From Hymenobacter sp. GOD-10R (GTDB lineage: Bacteria > Bacteroidota > Bacteroidia > Cytophagales > Hymenobacteraceae), in assembly GCF_035609205.1 (NCBI RefSeq), contig NZ_CP141184.1:5215001-5279000 (forward strand): DNA of 64,000 nt, written 5' to 3'. Under the pieces are notes generated by a model. It did no database searches. It was not told the origin of the DNA and saw nothing but the letters and a program-made list of their open reading frames with translations. This document shows, in pieces, positions 8,099 through 16,519 of this stretch. Made by a program: the position numbers and the translations under genes. The stretch's first letter is position 1; the number at the start of each line of letters is the position of its first letter.

Positions 8099-9010
8099 GT
8101 GCTTAAGGATTACCTCCGCTTACATTTCTTGGTTTTGCTTTGGGGCTTCACGGCCATTTTAGGCAAGCTCATCTCACTACCACCCGTCGAGCTAGTGTTC
8201 TGGCGGACGTTTCTGGCGACTGTCGGGCTAGCAGCTTTGCTGGTTATCAGAAAGCAAAGCTGGCGTATCAAGCCAGCCGACGTTTTGCGCTTGCTGAGTG
8301 TAGGCGTTTTAGTAGCTATCCACTGGATTACCTTTTTCCTAGCCGCCCGTCTTTCTTCCGTGAGTGTGTGCTTGGCCGGCATGGCGACGCTAGCCCTGTG
8401 GGCCTCGCTCTTGGAGCCGCTGGTGCTTTGGCGTCGGGTGCGCGTTTATGAAGTAGGCCTAGGTCTACTAACCATGGTTGGTCTCTACCTGGTGTCGCAA
8501 GCAGAGTTGGATCAGCTCTTAGGTTTGGGCGTTGCCACCATATCCGCCGGGTTATCTGCTCTGTTCAGCGTGCTGAATTCTAAGCTGGTAAAGCAGCATT
8601 CTCCTTTGCGCCTAACGTTTTATGAAATGCTAGGTGCTTGCCTAGCAATTGCGCTGTTCTTACCATTTTACAGTCAGTATTTTACGGCTAGTGCCGGCTT
8701 GCACCTCATCCCAGCGCCGCTCGATTGGCTGTGGCTGTTTGTGCTGTCGGGCGCTTGCACGGTATATGCTTTTTCCAGCTCGGTGGAGCTGATGAAGCGG
8801 CTTTCGGCTTTCGTTGTCAACCTCACCATCAACCTGGAGCCCGTGTACGGCATTGTGCTGGCCGTGCTGATCTTCGGCTCCCAGGAAAAGATGTCGCTGA
8901 ACTTCTATCTAGGTACGCTGGTCATTCTGTTCAGTGTGCTCGTACACCCGGTACTCGACCAGTGGAACCAACGCCGCCGTAAGCCCGCGCCGATAGAAGC
9001 GGTGCTGTAG
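8099..9010 (+). CDS. EamA/DMT-family transporter
   Basis: The product is about 303 residues with roughly ten hydrophobic helices in two EamA repeats, as in drug/metabolite transporter superfamily exporters. The first repeat begins LHFLVLLWGFTAILGKL. Near the end of the second is LSFVVNLTINLEPVYGIV-like sequence (AFVVNLTINLEPVYGIVLAV), the conserved DMT signature. The frame is open from 8039, but that would place the 31-bp hairpin within the gene; GTG 8099 (then LKDYLRLHF) is chosen. The gene ends convergently with ispE. Substrate unknown. Confidence 0.85.
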   Translation: MLKDYLRLHFLVLLWGFTAILGKLISLPPVELVFWRTFLATVGLAALLVIRKQSWRIKPADVLRLLSVGVLVAIHWITFFLAARLSSVSVCLAGMATLALWASLLEPLVLWRRVRVYEVGLGLLTMVGLYLVSQAELDQLLGLGVATISAGLSALFSVLNSKLVKQHSPLRLTFYEMLGACLAIALFLPFYSQYFTASAGLHLIPAPLDWLWLFVLSGACTVYAFSSSVELMKRLSAFVVNLTINLEPVYGIVLAVLIFGSQEKMSLNFYLGTLVILFSVLVHPVLDQWNQRRRKPAPIEAVL

Positions 9011-9031
9011 GAATATGCAGCCCTACAGCAC
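9002..9031. terminator. Hairpin formed by the 3' ends of two convergent genes
   Basis: gtgctgtagg (9002-9011) pairs perfectly with cctacagcac (9022-9031). The left arm contains the EamA stop codon and the right arm contains the ispE stop codon, so the coding ends themselves form a bidirectional hairpin in a 12-base intergenic gap. There is no T-run. Confidence 0.6.
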
Positions 9032-9835
9032 GCCGTCCCATACCTGAAACTCTTCCGGTAACAACAGTTTTGGCAATGTTTCACGCCCCGGAAAAAGGCC
9101 ATATACGGCCGAGCCAGAGCCAGATAGGCTAACGTAAGCGGCACCCGCATTGTAGAGCGCCTGCTTCAGCTCACCCAGTATGGGGTAATAGGGAATCAAG
9201 GCTTCCTCGAAGTCATTGCTCACCAACTCGTGCCACTGCTCAATGGGTTGTGCTAGGCTCGTGCGCAAATCATGGCGTGGCGCCCGCGGCACGACACGAG
9301 CGTACGCCTCTGCCGTACTGATGTGCAAGCCGGGATAAATCACCTTGCAGCCCATACCAGTCACGTTTAACGAAATCGGCTCGAACACGTCCCCTTTTTC
9401 GTAGGCAAAAACCGGCTTATTACGGATAAAAAAGGCGCAGTCGCTCCCTAGCCGGCGAGCATAGTCTTCTAAAATTTCAGGCGAGAGGTTTAGCTCAAAC
9501 AGATCAGCTAAGGCGCGTAGGGCAAACGCCGCATCGCCCGAGCCACCACCTAGGCCCGCACCAATGGGCACTGCTTTGTGCAAGTGCATCTGCACGGGCG
9601 GCAGATGAAAGTCTGCTTTCAGTAGCTCGTAAGCTCGCCAGCACAGATTAGTCGCGGGGTCGCCGGGAATAGGGATACCACTAAGCGTCAGGCTGGCCGC
9701 ATCGGCCGGCAGTACTTCGAAGGCGTCGCACCAAGGTAGCGGCACAAAGACCGATTCCAAGTTACGAAAGCCATCGGGGCGTTGGCTGGTGATATACAGA
9801 CCTAGGTTGAGTTTAGCGTTTGGGAAGACAAGCAT
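9023..9835 (-). CDS. ispE: 4-diphosphocytidyl-2-C-methyl-D-erythritol kinase
   Basis: The 270-residue GHMP kinase begins MLVFPNAKLNLGLYI, has the ATP-binding glycine loop PIGAGLGGGSGDAAFALRAL near residue 90 and a C-terminal SLSGSGSAVYGLF motif. IspE phosphorylates CDP-methylerythritol in the non-mevalonate isoprenoid pathway, so the organism uses the MEP route. ATG 9835 is chosen over a frame extension of 16 codons because the PNAKLNLGL motif conventionally sits at the N-terminus. The gene is divergent from the phosphoglycosyl transferase gene (128 bases between starts). Confidence 0.94.
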   Translation of the reverse strand: MLVFPNAKLNLGLYITSQRPDGFRNLESVFVPLPWCDAFEVLPADAASLTLSGIPIPGDPATNLCWRAYELLKADFHLPPVQMHLHKAVPIGAGLGGGSGDAAFALRALADLFELNLSPEILEDYARRLGSDCAFFIRNKPVFAYEKGDVFEPISLNVTGMGCKVIYPGLHISTAEAYARVVPRAPRHDLRTSLAQPIEQWHELVSNDFEEALIPYYPILGELKQALYNAGAAYVSLSGSGSAVYGLFPGRETLPKLLLPEEFQVWDGVL

Positions 9836-9963
9836 GGGAGGAAGTGGCGAGTGGTGGGCGGGCCAATAGGCAAGCGTTACCAACGCTGGTGCAAACTAAA
9901 GCTTACGCCACAGAAAAAGCTATTTTTGCTTTTTGTTGCGGTCCGCTCGGTTTGCTTTTTCGT

Positions 9964-10617
9964 ATGTCTGCCTCCTATCCTACCAACTGGTATCGTTCCT
10001 GGGGTAAGCGCCTGCTCGATCTAGCATTGGCTGGGCCACTGCTGCTGCTTACGCTGCCGCTGCTGCTGAGCGCGGTGGTGCTGTTGGCGGTAGCGAATCA
10101 CGGGAAGGTGTTGTTCCGGCAGCTGCGGCCCGGTCGGCATGGGGCGCTATTTACCCTTTATAAACTCCAGACGATGAACGACGCCCGCGATTCTCAAGGC
10201 TCTTTGCTCCCAGATGCTGAGCGCCTAGGTCGCCTAGGCTGCTGGCTGCGTGCCACCTCGCTCGACGAGTTACCGCAACTCTGGAATGTACTTCGCGGCG
10301 ACCTAAGCCTAGTGGGCCCACGCCCATTGCTGCCCCAATATTTGCCGCTCTACTCCGCTACGCAGGCCCGGCGGCACGAAATATTACCGGGTATTACGGG
10401 GTGGGCGCAAGTCAATGGGCGCAATGCTATTTCCTGGCAGCAGAAGTTTGCCTACGATGTGTGGTATGTCGACCGAGTATCGCTTGGCTTGGATCTGCGC
10501 ATATTGGTGCTCACCTGCTGGAGAGTACTACGTGCCCAAAATATTACGTCAGCGGGTCAGGTCACGACCACCGCTTTTACCGGCAATCAGCCGACCCAAG
10601 CTCCCCCTGTAGCATGA
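9964..10617 (+). CDS. PglC-type undecaprenyl-phosphate phosphoglycosyl transferase
   Basis: The 217-residue product is a small monotopic sugar transferase: GKRLLDLALAGPLLLLTLP re-entrant helix, VLFRQLRPGRHGALFTLYKLQTM, the catalytic-type acidic pair in ATSLDELPQLWNVLRGDLSLVGPRPLLPQYL, and PGITGWAQVNGRNA. Such enzymes transfer a sugar phosphate from a UDP-sugar to undecaprenyl phosphate as the first membrane step of glycan assembly. ATG 9964 fits the family start. It overlaps the next gene as ATGA, and the three genes 9964-12423 form one operon like pglC-pglD-pglE. Confidence 0.9.
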   Translation: MSASYPTNWYRSWGKRLLDLALAGPLLLLTLPLLLSAVVLLAVANHGKVLFRQLRPGRHGALFTLYKLQTMNDARDSQGSLLPDAERLGRLGCWLRATSLDELPQLWNVLRGDLSLVGPRPLLPQYLPLYSATQARRHEILPGITGWAQVNGRNAISWQQKFAYDVWYVDRVSLGLDLRILVLTCWRVLRAQNITSAGQVTTTAFTGNQPTQAPPVA

Positions 10618-11291
10618 GTGATTCTGCCTCACACGCCAGCGCTCGTCCGCGTTTGGCCATTTTTGGTGCCGGCGGTTTAGGCCGCGAAGTACTCGTGCTG
10701 GCTCGGCAGATCAACGAAGCCGCTCCCACCTGGGACCTTGCCGGCTTCTACGACGACAGCGCCCCCGCTACTTCGCAGATTCATGACTTACCCTACCTAG
10801 GCACCGCCGCCGACCTGAACGCCAGCCACGAGCCGCTGTACGTGGTAGTGGCCGTAGGCAACAGCCGGCACCGGGCTGCCATCGTTCGACGGCTTACGTC
10901 TCCCCTGCTGCGCTTTGCCCGGCTTATTCATCCCTCCGTTGCGTGTCAGCCGTATCAGCACCTTCAGCTTGGCGAAGGCAGCATTATTAGCCAGGGGTGC
11001 ATTCTGACCACCGACATCTACCTAGGCCGGCACGTGCTGCTGAACCTAGGCTGCACCGTGGGCCACGATGCGGTGCTGGAAGACTTCTGCTCGCTGATGC
11101 CGCACGCCAACGTGGGCGGGGAGGCGTACCTTGAAACGGGCGTTTATTTGGGCACGAATGCTACCGTTATCAATCAAGTACGGGTGGGGGCACGTACTAT
11201 TGTGGGCGCCGGCGCCGTAGCAGTGCGCGACTTGCCCCCCGATTGCACCGCCGTGGGCGTGCCTGCCACTGTTATCAAAACCCATGCGTAG
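10614..11291 (+). CDS. NeuD/PglD-type sugar O/N-acetyltransferase
   Basis: The 225-residue product has an N-terminal Rossmann-like half (LAIFGAGGLGREVLVLARQI) that in PglD binds the UDP-sugar, and a C-terminal left-handed beta-helix of hexapeptide repeats (GSIISQGCILTTDIYLGRHV, then LNLGCTVGHDAVLEDFCSLM) with the catalytic-type His of VGHD. It ends GVPATVIK. In the PglD pathway it N-acetylates the amino-sugar made by the adjacent aminotransferase. Its ATG overlaps the stop of the upstream gene, and its end overlaps the start of the downstream gene by 8 bases. Confidence 0.88.
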   Translation: MSDSASHASARPRLAIFGAGGLGREVLVLARQINEAAPTWDLAGFYDDSAPATSQIHDLPYLGTAADLNASHEPLYVVVAVGNSRHRAAIVRRLTSPLLRFARLIHPSVACQPYQHLQLGEGSIISQGCILTTDIYLGRHVLLNLGCTVGHDAVLEDFCSLMPHANVGGEAYLETGVYLGTNATVINQVRVGARTIVGAGAVAVRDLPPDCTAVGVPATVIKTHA

Positions 11292-12423
11292 CCAAGACCA
11301 CGACCGAATTTTCCTCTCCCCACCGCACCTAGGTCGCCACGAGCTCAACTACGTGCACAAGGCCATTGAGGACAATTGGGTTGCGCCGGTCGGGCCGAAT
11401 ATTCGGGGCTTCGAGCAGGAGCTTTGCCAGTATACGGGGGCGCGGCACTGCGTGGCTCTAAACTCCGGCACGGCCGCTATTCACCTCGGGTTGGCAGTAT
11501 TAGGCGTTGGCCCCAGCGACGAAGTGCTTTGTCCATCTTTCACGTTCGTTGCCACCGCCAACCCCATCACCTACCTAGGTGCCACACCGGTGTTCGTCGA
11601 CAGCGAGCCTACTACTTGGAACATCTGCCCTGATCGGCTGCGCGAAGCCATCGAAGACCGGGTGCAGCGCGGCAAAAAGCCGAAAGCGCTCATTGTGGTG
11701 CACCTATACGGTATGCCTGCACAAGTCGAGCCCATCCTTGCTCTAGCCGCTGAGTACGCTATTCCAGTTCTGGAGGACGCCGCTGAAGCCTTAGGCTCAC
11801 GCTATGCCGGACGTTTGCTAGGCACCTTCGGGGCCATTAGCGTGCTTTCATTTAATGGCAATAAGATCATTACCACCAGCGGCGGAGGCGCTCTGCTTAC
11901 AGATAATGACGAGTGGGCCCGCCAAGCGCAATTCTTAGCTACCCAAGCGAAAGATCCGGCACCACATTATGAGCACTCCGTCACGGGTTACAACTATCGC
12001 CTCAGCAATATTCTCGCGGGTATCGGGCGCGGTCAATTGGAGCTGATCGAAGATCGAGTGAAGAAGCGGCGCGAGATTTACGCTTGGTACCGCCAGCACC
12101 TACAAAGTATTCCGGCCCTGCAAGTTGGCCCCGCCGAGCCCGTAGGCAGCCGCTCCAACCGCTGGCTCACGACCGTGCTCCTCGACTCTACGCAAACCGA
12201 CGTCACCATCGAGCAGCTTCGCCAGCACCTCGAAACCCGTAACATTGAGTCCCGGCCCTTATGGAAGCCCTTGCATCTGCAGCCGCTTTTTGCGGAGGCA
12301 CCTAGGTACGGCGGCTCCGTATGCGAGGCCCTTTTTCAGCGCGGCTTGTGCTTACCCTCCGGCTCCGCCATGACCGAGACCGATCTAGAGCGCATAGCGG
12401 ACGCCCTGAAAGAAGTTCTTTAA
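11284..12423 (+). CDS. DegT/DnrJ/EryC1/StrS-family sugar aminotransferase
   Basis: The 379-residue PLP enzyme begins with IFLSPPHLGRHELNYVHKAI, which resembles PglE and other nucleotide-sugar aminotransferases. It has NSGTAAIHLGL near 60, CPSFTFVATANPI near 83, the cofactor Asp region VLEDAAEALGS near 160, and the Schiff-base Lys in SFNGNKIITTSGGG near 195. It probably aminates a UDP-4-keto sugar. The preceding dehydratase (PglF-like) is not in this window. Last gene of a three-gene overlapping operon. Confidence 0.9.
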   Translation: MRSQDHDRIFLSPPHLGRHELNYVHKAIEDNWVAPVGPNIRGFEQELCQYTGARHCVALNSGTAAIHLGLAVLGVGPSDEVLCPSFTFVATANPITYLGATPVFVDSEPTTWNICPDRLREAIEDRVQRGKKPKALIVVHLYGMPAQVEPILALAAEYAIPVLEDAAEALGSRYAGRLLGTFGAISVLSFNGNKIITTSGGGALLTDNDEWARQAQFLATQAKDPAPHYEHSVTGYNYRLSNILAGIGRGQLELIEDRVKKRREIYAWYRQHLQSIPALQVGPAEPVGSRSNRWLTTVLLDSTQTDVTIEQLRQHLETRNIESRPLWKPLHLQPLFAEAPRYGGSVCEALFQRGLCLPSGSAMTETDLERIADALKEVL

Positions 12424-13068
12424 GTTCGACAGTCCTCCACCTCCAACCTCTTCTATAAAACTACCTAGGGGTAGCTTGTGAAAACCGAAAGAACTACTGC
12501 GTAGCCAAAGCGAAGAACGCATAGTCTGCAAGTATTTCTTCTGACAGTCAGATAATTATAATAATAATTTGTATCCTTACCGTAGAGCTTTGTCTTACTT
12601 ATTCGTGGGCTTTTTACGGCTAAGAAGCTCTAGCACATCCCTCTTTCAGCACTATCTACATCGGTACTAGTACTTCCCATTTGAGGGAGATACCCAACAA
12701 AGGAACGAGGCGCTGACACCTACGCACGCCCCCTCGTGGTTTAGCAAAGCCGCTTAGTACGACGCTCGCTCACGTCTTCCCACTCCTTCTATCTATCGCC
12801 TGAGTAGTTGGCGGCACGCTCTAGGCTGGTTTCCTACACCTAATTTGGCTAGTCAGATCGGCCTTTTTTAGGCGCTTACCGCTGGCGGTCTAAGCTTTAT
12901 GGCAGCCACACTGCACAAGTACGGCTTTGTTATCCTGTCTGTGCTTAGACCATACGCAGCAGTCCGTTGAAAGTATTAGTATCCGTCGGTATAATGGTAG
13001 TGATCCGCACCTATTAGTTGATCAACTCACACACTAATAAGTAGCTAGGTTTTCTGAACAACCCCACT
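12424..13068. other. 645-base intergenic region, no gene found
   Basis: No convincing reading frame. It holds an AT-rich patch with an imperfect -7-like ATAATTTG near 12555-12570, a loose stem (tagagctt ... aagctcta, about 12583-12634), and a 12-base palindrome agttgatcaact at 13016-13027, about 40 bases before the patatin start, that could be an operator. Function unknown. Confidence 0.5.
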
Positions 13069-15468
13069 ATGACTACCAGCCATACTTCCTTATATCCAGC
13101 CCCTTACTCAACTACTTTCGCGGCAGCCACTCTACCCATACTTAGCTTTTTCAATGCCCGCAACGCAGCAATTGATCAGGGCCGTTTGTTTAGCAAGCGC
13201 TTCCCGCCAGTATGGTTTAGAAGGCTAGGTCTACTGTTCATCTTTGTTCAGGTACTCAGCGGTAACCTGTGGGGGCAGTCGCCAGGGTCGCGCCCACAGG
13301 TAGGACTTACCTTGAGCGGCGGTGGGGCGCGGGGCTTAGCTCACGTGGGCTTGTTGAAGGCGCTGGATTCGGCCCAAGTACACGTCGACTACGTCACCGG
13401 GACGAGTATGGGCGCGGTTGTGGGAGCGTTGTACGCGGCTGGCTACTCAGGGAACGAAATTGAGAAGATTGCGCAAGGTCTCGACTGGAACGCCCTATTA
13501 ACAAACGCCGCTCAACTGAGCACGATTACGTTGCCGGGCAAAGACGATTTTGGCCGGTACATCGTCGAACTGCCATTCGAGAATGGTTCCTTCCGATTTC
13601 CCACGGGAGTTATTGAATCGGAAGAGTTGTGGCTGAAGCTTAGTGACTTGTTCTTTCCCTATTACCGCAACAAGAACTTCGCGCAATTCCAGCGAGGCTT
13701 CCGGTGCGTGGCCACCGATGTGTTTTCCGGCGACCCCGAAGTGCTTCGCGCGGGCGAAATTGTCCAGGCCATCCGGGCGAGTATGGCTATTCCGTCGGTT
13801 TTTACTCCTGTGCAGTACCAAGGGCACCGGCTTGTTGATGGAGGCGTCGTGCGCAACTTCCCGGTATCGGAAGTGAAGGCAATGGGGGCCGGTGTCGTTA
13901 TTGGGAGCAACGTTTCGGCCGGAGCTTACACGGAAAACAGCTTGCGCAACCCTGTTGATGTGTTGATGCAAATTTCCTCTTTCAAGGACAACAGCGATTT
14001 CAAGCTTCAGAAAGTATTGTGCAATGTGTACGTCGACTATCCACTAGGTGACTACACCAGCGGGAGTTTCTCGGCGGCCGGCCCCATTCTGGCCATCGGC
14101 AACACGCGCGGACGTGCCACCTTTTCCAAACTACAAACATTGCGTGACTCGCTGAATAGCTTGTACGGCCCGGCCCCACCGGTGTCCCTTCCCCATGCAC
14201 GTGCCGACTCTGTTTACATCGAAAGCTACCAGGTACGGGGGCTAGGTCCTGCCGCCGACTCTTTGCTTATACGCCAACTCCAGTTGCGCACTAAGCGCTA
14301 CTATACTGCGACACAAATTTCTTCTTCTATTCGGGATGCTTTTGGCACACGCGCCTTCCGCAAAATCACATACACGCTGGTGCCTGTTTCCGATTCGTCG
14401 GCTCAGATCGTGTTTGACGTGGAGCGTAGTGTACCGGCACGGGTAGGGCTAGGCGTTCACTATAACTCCCTAACCAGCATTGGTTTGATTGGCAGCGTTT
14501 CGCTACAAGACAAGCTGTTCCCTTCTTCCACCAGCCAGCTTGCTGTGAACATTGGGGAAAGCCCACGGCTTCGCCTCAAACACATCCAATACCTTACCAA
14601 GCGCCAAAACGTAGTAGCGCGCTTCCTAGCCCAGGCTGAGCAAGTAGAAATTACGACGTACACTGCCCGGTTTGATAAGGGTGGTTTGTATAAACAGCGC
14701 TACGTGCTAGCTAATGCCCAGCTGCTCAAGCTCATTAACCGAAACCACGGGCTCGGCGTCGGGACGCGCTATGAGTATGGGCGTTTCAAGCCCGAAATAA
14801 CGTCGCGGCTTCAACTCAATGGTCGTATCCATTTACTGAACAGCTACTTATTCTACGAAAGCAACACGCTCAACGCCGTAGCGTACCCGACTCGCGGCCG
14901 TAAGCTCGAAGTGGAATATGGCTACGTATACGGTCAACGTCCTGACTATCGAATACTTATTGACTCTACTGTTGTTGGCACCGAGCAGTCTCCCGGTTTA
15001 TCCTTTAAACCGTACGAGCACTCCCGCCTAAACTTCGAGCAGTACACTTCTCTAACGAAGCGCAGCACGCTGCTGCTACAAGCGCAGGCAGGCATCAACC
15101 GACGCTACCGCCAATCCATTGCCAACGATTTTGTGATTGGCGGGCTTAGCAGCGTGATACGCAACCAAATTACGTTTGCTGGGCTGCCCGAGGCGGCCAT
15201 TTACACAGGTAGCGTCGCTACGGGTTTGGTGGGCTATCAATATGCCGTGGGGCCGCGGATTTTTGCTACGGCCAAGTTCAACGTCTTGTACCACGATTTT
15301 ATCAACAGCAATACCAAGCTGCAACCGGCTGCCTTCGTCTATGGTGGGGCCATTACCCTAGGTATCAACTCGTTCCTAGGGCCTATCGACGCGAGTTTGA
15401 TGTACTCAAACGTCACGAAGAAGGTGTTGCCTTACTTCAACATTGGGTTCCCTTTTGGTTACCGATAG
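13069..15468 (+). CDS. Patatin-like phospholipase fused to a POTRA/outer membrane barrel
   Basis: The 799-residue product has a patatin domain at about 80-290 (oxyanion loop LSGGGARGLAHVG, nucleophile GTSMG, catalytic Asp in LVDGGVVRNFPV). A POTRA-like segment follows at about 385-470, then a C-terminal beta-barrel of the BamA/Omp85 surface antigen type ending FPFGYR. This matches the PlpD/PNPLA-porin class (type Vd-like), predicted to sit in the outer membrane and cleave phospholipids. A hydrophobic stretch at 51-66 ending WGQ looks like a signal peptide, but it starts 50 residues in; no ATG or GTG lies nearer, so the N-terminus is uncertain. DUF3078 follows after 41 bases. Confidence 0.9.
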   Translation: MTTSHTSLYPAPYSTTFAAATLPILSFFNARNAAIDQGRLFSKRFPPVWFRRLGLLFIFVQVLSGNLWGQSPGSRPQVGLTLSGGGARGLAHVGLLKALDSAQVHVDYVTGTSMGAVVGALYAAGYSGNEIEKIAQGLDWNALLTNAAQLSTITLPGKDDFGRYIVELPFENGSFRFPTGVIESEELWLKLSDLFFPYYRNKNFAQFQRGFRCVATDVFSGDPEVLRAGEIVQAIRASMAIPSVFTPVQYQGHRLVDGGVVRNFPVSEVKAMGAGVVIGSNVSAGAYTENSLRNPVDVLMQISSFKDNSDFKLQKVLCNVYVDYPLGDYTSGSFSAAGPILAIGNTRGRATFSKLQTLRDSLNSLYGPAPPVSLPHARADSVYIESYQVRGLGPAADSLLIRQLQLRTKRYYTATQISSSIRDAFGTRAFRKITYTLVPVSDSSAQIVFDVERSVPARVGLGVHYNSLTSIGLIGSVSLQDKLFPSSTSQLAVNIGESPRLRLKHIQYLTKRQNVVARFLAQAEQVEITTYTARFDKGGLYKQRYVLANAQLLKLINRNHGLGVGTRYEYGRFKPEITSRLQLNGRIHLLNSYLFYESNTLNAVAYPTRGRKLEVEYGYVYGQRPDYRILIDSTVVGTEQSPGLSFKPYEHSRLNFEQYTSLTKRSTLLLQAQAGINRRYRQSIANDFVIGGLSSVIRNQITFAGLPEAAIYTGSVATGLVGYQYAVGPRIFATAKFNVLYHDFINSNTKLQPAAFVYGGAITLGINSFLGPIDASLMYSNVTKKVLPYFNIGFPFGYR

Positions 15469-15509
15469 GCCTGTTTTGTCATATGCTATTCACCACAACC
15501 CCTACCTCT

Positions 15510-16439
15510 ATGAAAAGAATTCTTACTGGTTTTCTACTTCTACTGGCTTTCTGGGCACCTGGGCAAGTCACGGCGCAAACCGTGCCTACTGATACAACAA
15601 CGCTCAGGCCGACGTCATTGTGGAGAAAGAGCTTCAAAGCCGCGCTAAACTTTCAGGAGGCTACTCTTTCTTCCAACTGGCGCGGGGGCGGCGTCAATAC
15701 CTTCGGCTTGAATACGTTGCTCAATGCCCACGCCGACTACAAACGCGACATTCACAGCTGGGACAACGAAGCTGATTTCTTATATGCGTTTGTTTCTAAT
15801 AAAGGCCAGGGCTACCGCAAAAGCCTCGACCGGCTTTACTTAGACACCAAATACGGTCGGGCGCTCAATCCAAAGTGGGATATGTTCATCTCGCTTAATC
15901 TACTTACCCAATTTGCTGATGGCTACAAATACCGCGACGATGCTAGTGGTAACCAGGGTGCGCAGTTTATCTCGTCTACCTTCGCGCCGGCTTATGTTAC
16001 ACTAGCGTATGGTTTTGAATATCATCCAACAACCTACTTCAAAGTGCGCCTTTCGCCGTTTGCGCCCCGCCTGACTGTAGTAGGACGCAACCAGCGCTTC
16101 ATTCCGGCCCTGGGCGACAATCCATACGGCGTGCGCCCCGGCCACTCAACACGGTGGGAAATACTAGCCGCACAGATTTTGGCTGAGTACGACAACGACA
16201 TAGCCAAGAATGTCAATCTGAAAGCGCGCTACTTACTTTTCGCCAATTACGGCGGCGACAACTTAGCGCTGCGCCGCGTCGACCACCGCCTCGATGCAAG
16301 TCTTACTGCCAAAGTCAACCGGTACGTGAATATGGCTCTAACCGGCATTCTGCTCTACGACTACGATCAGGACCGTGGTCTACAATACAGCCAGGGCTTG
16401 ACCCTAGGTTTGCTTTACACAATGCAGAATTATAAATAG
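15510..16439 (+). CDS. DUF3078 outer-membrane-like protein
   Basis: The 309-residue product has a signal peptide (MKRILTGFLLLLAFWAPGQVTAQ) and the DUF3078 signature pattern WRKSFKAALNFQEATLSSNW followed by a GGGVN stretch. Alternating aromatic strands throughout suggest an outer membrane beta-barrel. DUF3078 proteins are common in Bacteroidota and have no established function. ATG 15510 fits the signal peptide; the frame starts 9 codons earlier. It is 41 bases downstream of the patatin-porin gene and probably in its operon. Confidence 0.85.
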   Translation: MKRILTGFLLLLAFWAPGQVTAQTVPTDTTTLRPTSLWRKSFKAALNFQEATLSSNWRGGGVNTFGLNTLLNAHADYKRDIHSWDNEADFLYAFVSNKGQGYRKSLDRLYLDTKYGRALNPKWDMFISLNLLTQFADGYKYRDDASGNQGAQFISSTFAPAYVTLAYGFEYHPTTYFKVRLSPFAPRLTVVGRNQRFIPALGDNPYGVRPGHSTRWEILAAQILAEYDNDIAKNVNLKARYLLFANYGGDNLALRRVDHRLDASLTAKVNRYVNMALTGILLYDYDQDRGLQYSQGLTLGLLYTMQNYK

Positions 16440-16462
16440 AACCACCGGCGTCCTGATACGCG

Positions 16463-16500
16463 TGAGCCAGCGGCACGAACATCCGTGCGCCGCTGGCTCA
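16463..16500. terminator. Hairpin between convergent genes
   Basis: A 12-base perfect stem (tgagccagcggc / gccgctggctca, 14-base loop) lies between the DUF3078 gene and the convergent trans-sulfuration gene. There is no clear T-run, but position and symmetry suggest a bidirectional terminator. Confidence 0.65.
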
Positions 16501-16519
16501 TGTACCGAGTTCAAAGACT

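Noticed and set aside
12424..13068. Possible riboswitch or ncRNA before the patatin gene
   Set aside because: Only weak stems were seen and no match to a riboswitch class I know; left as an unexplained gap.
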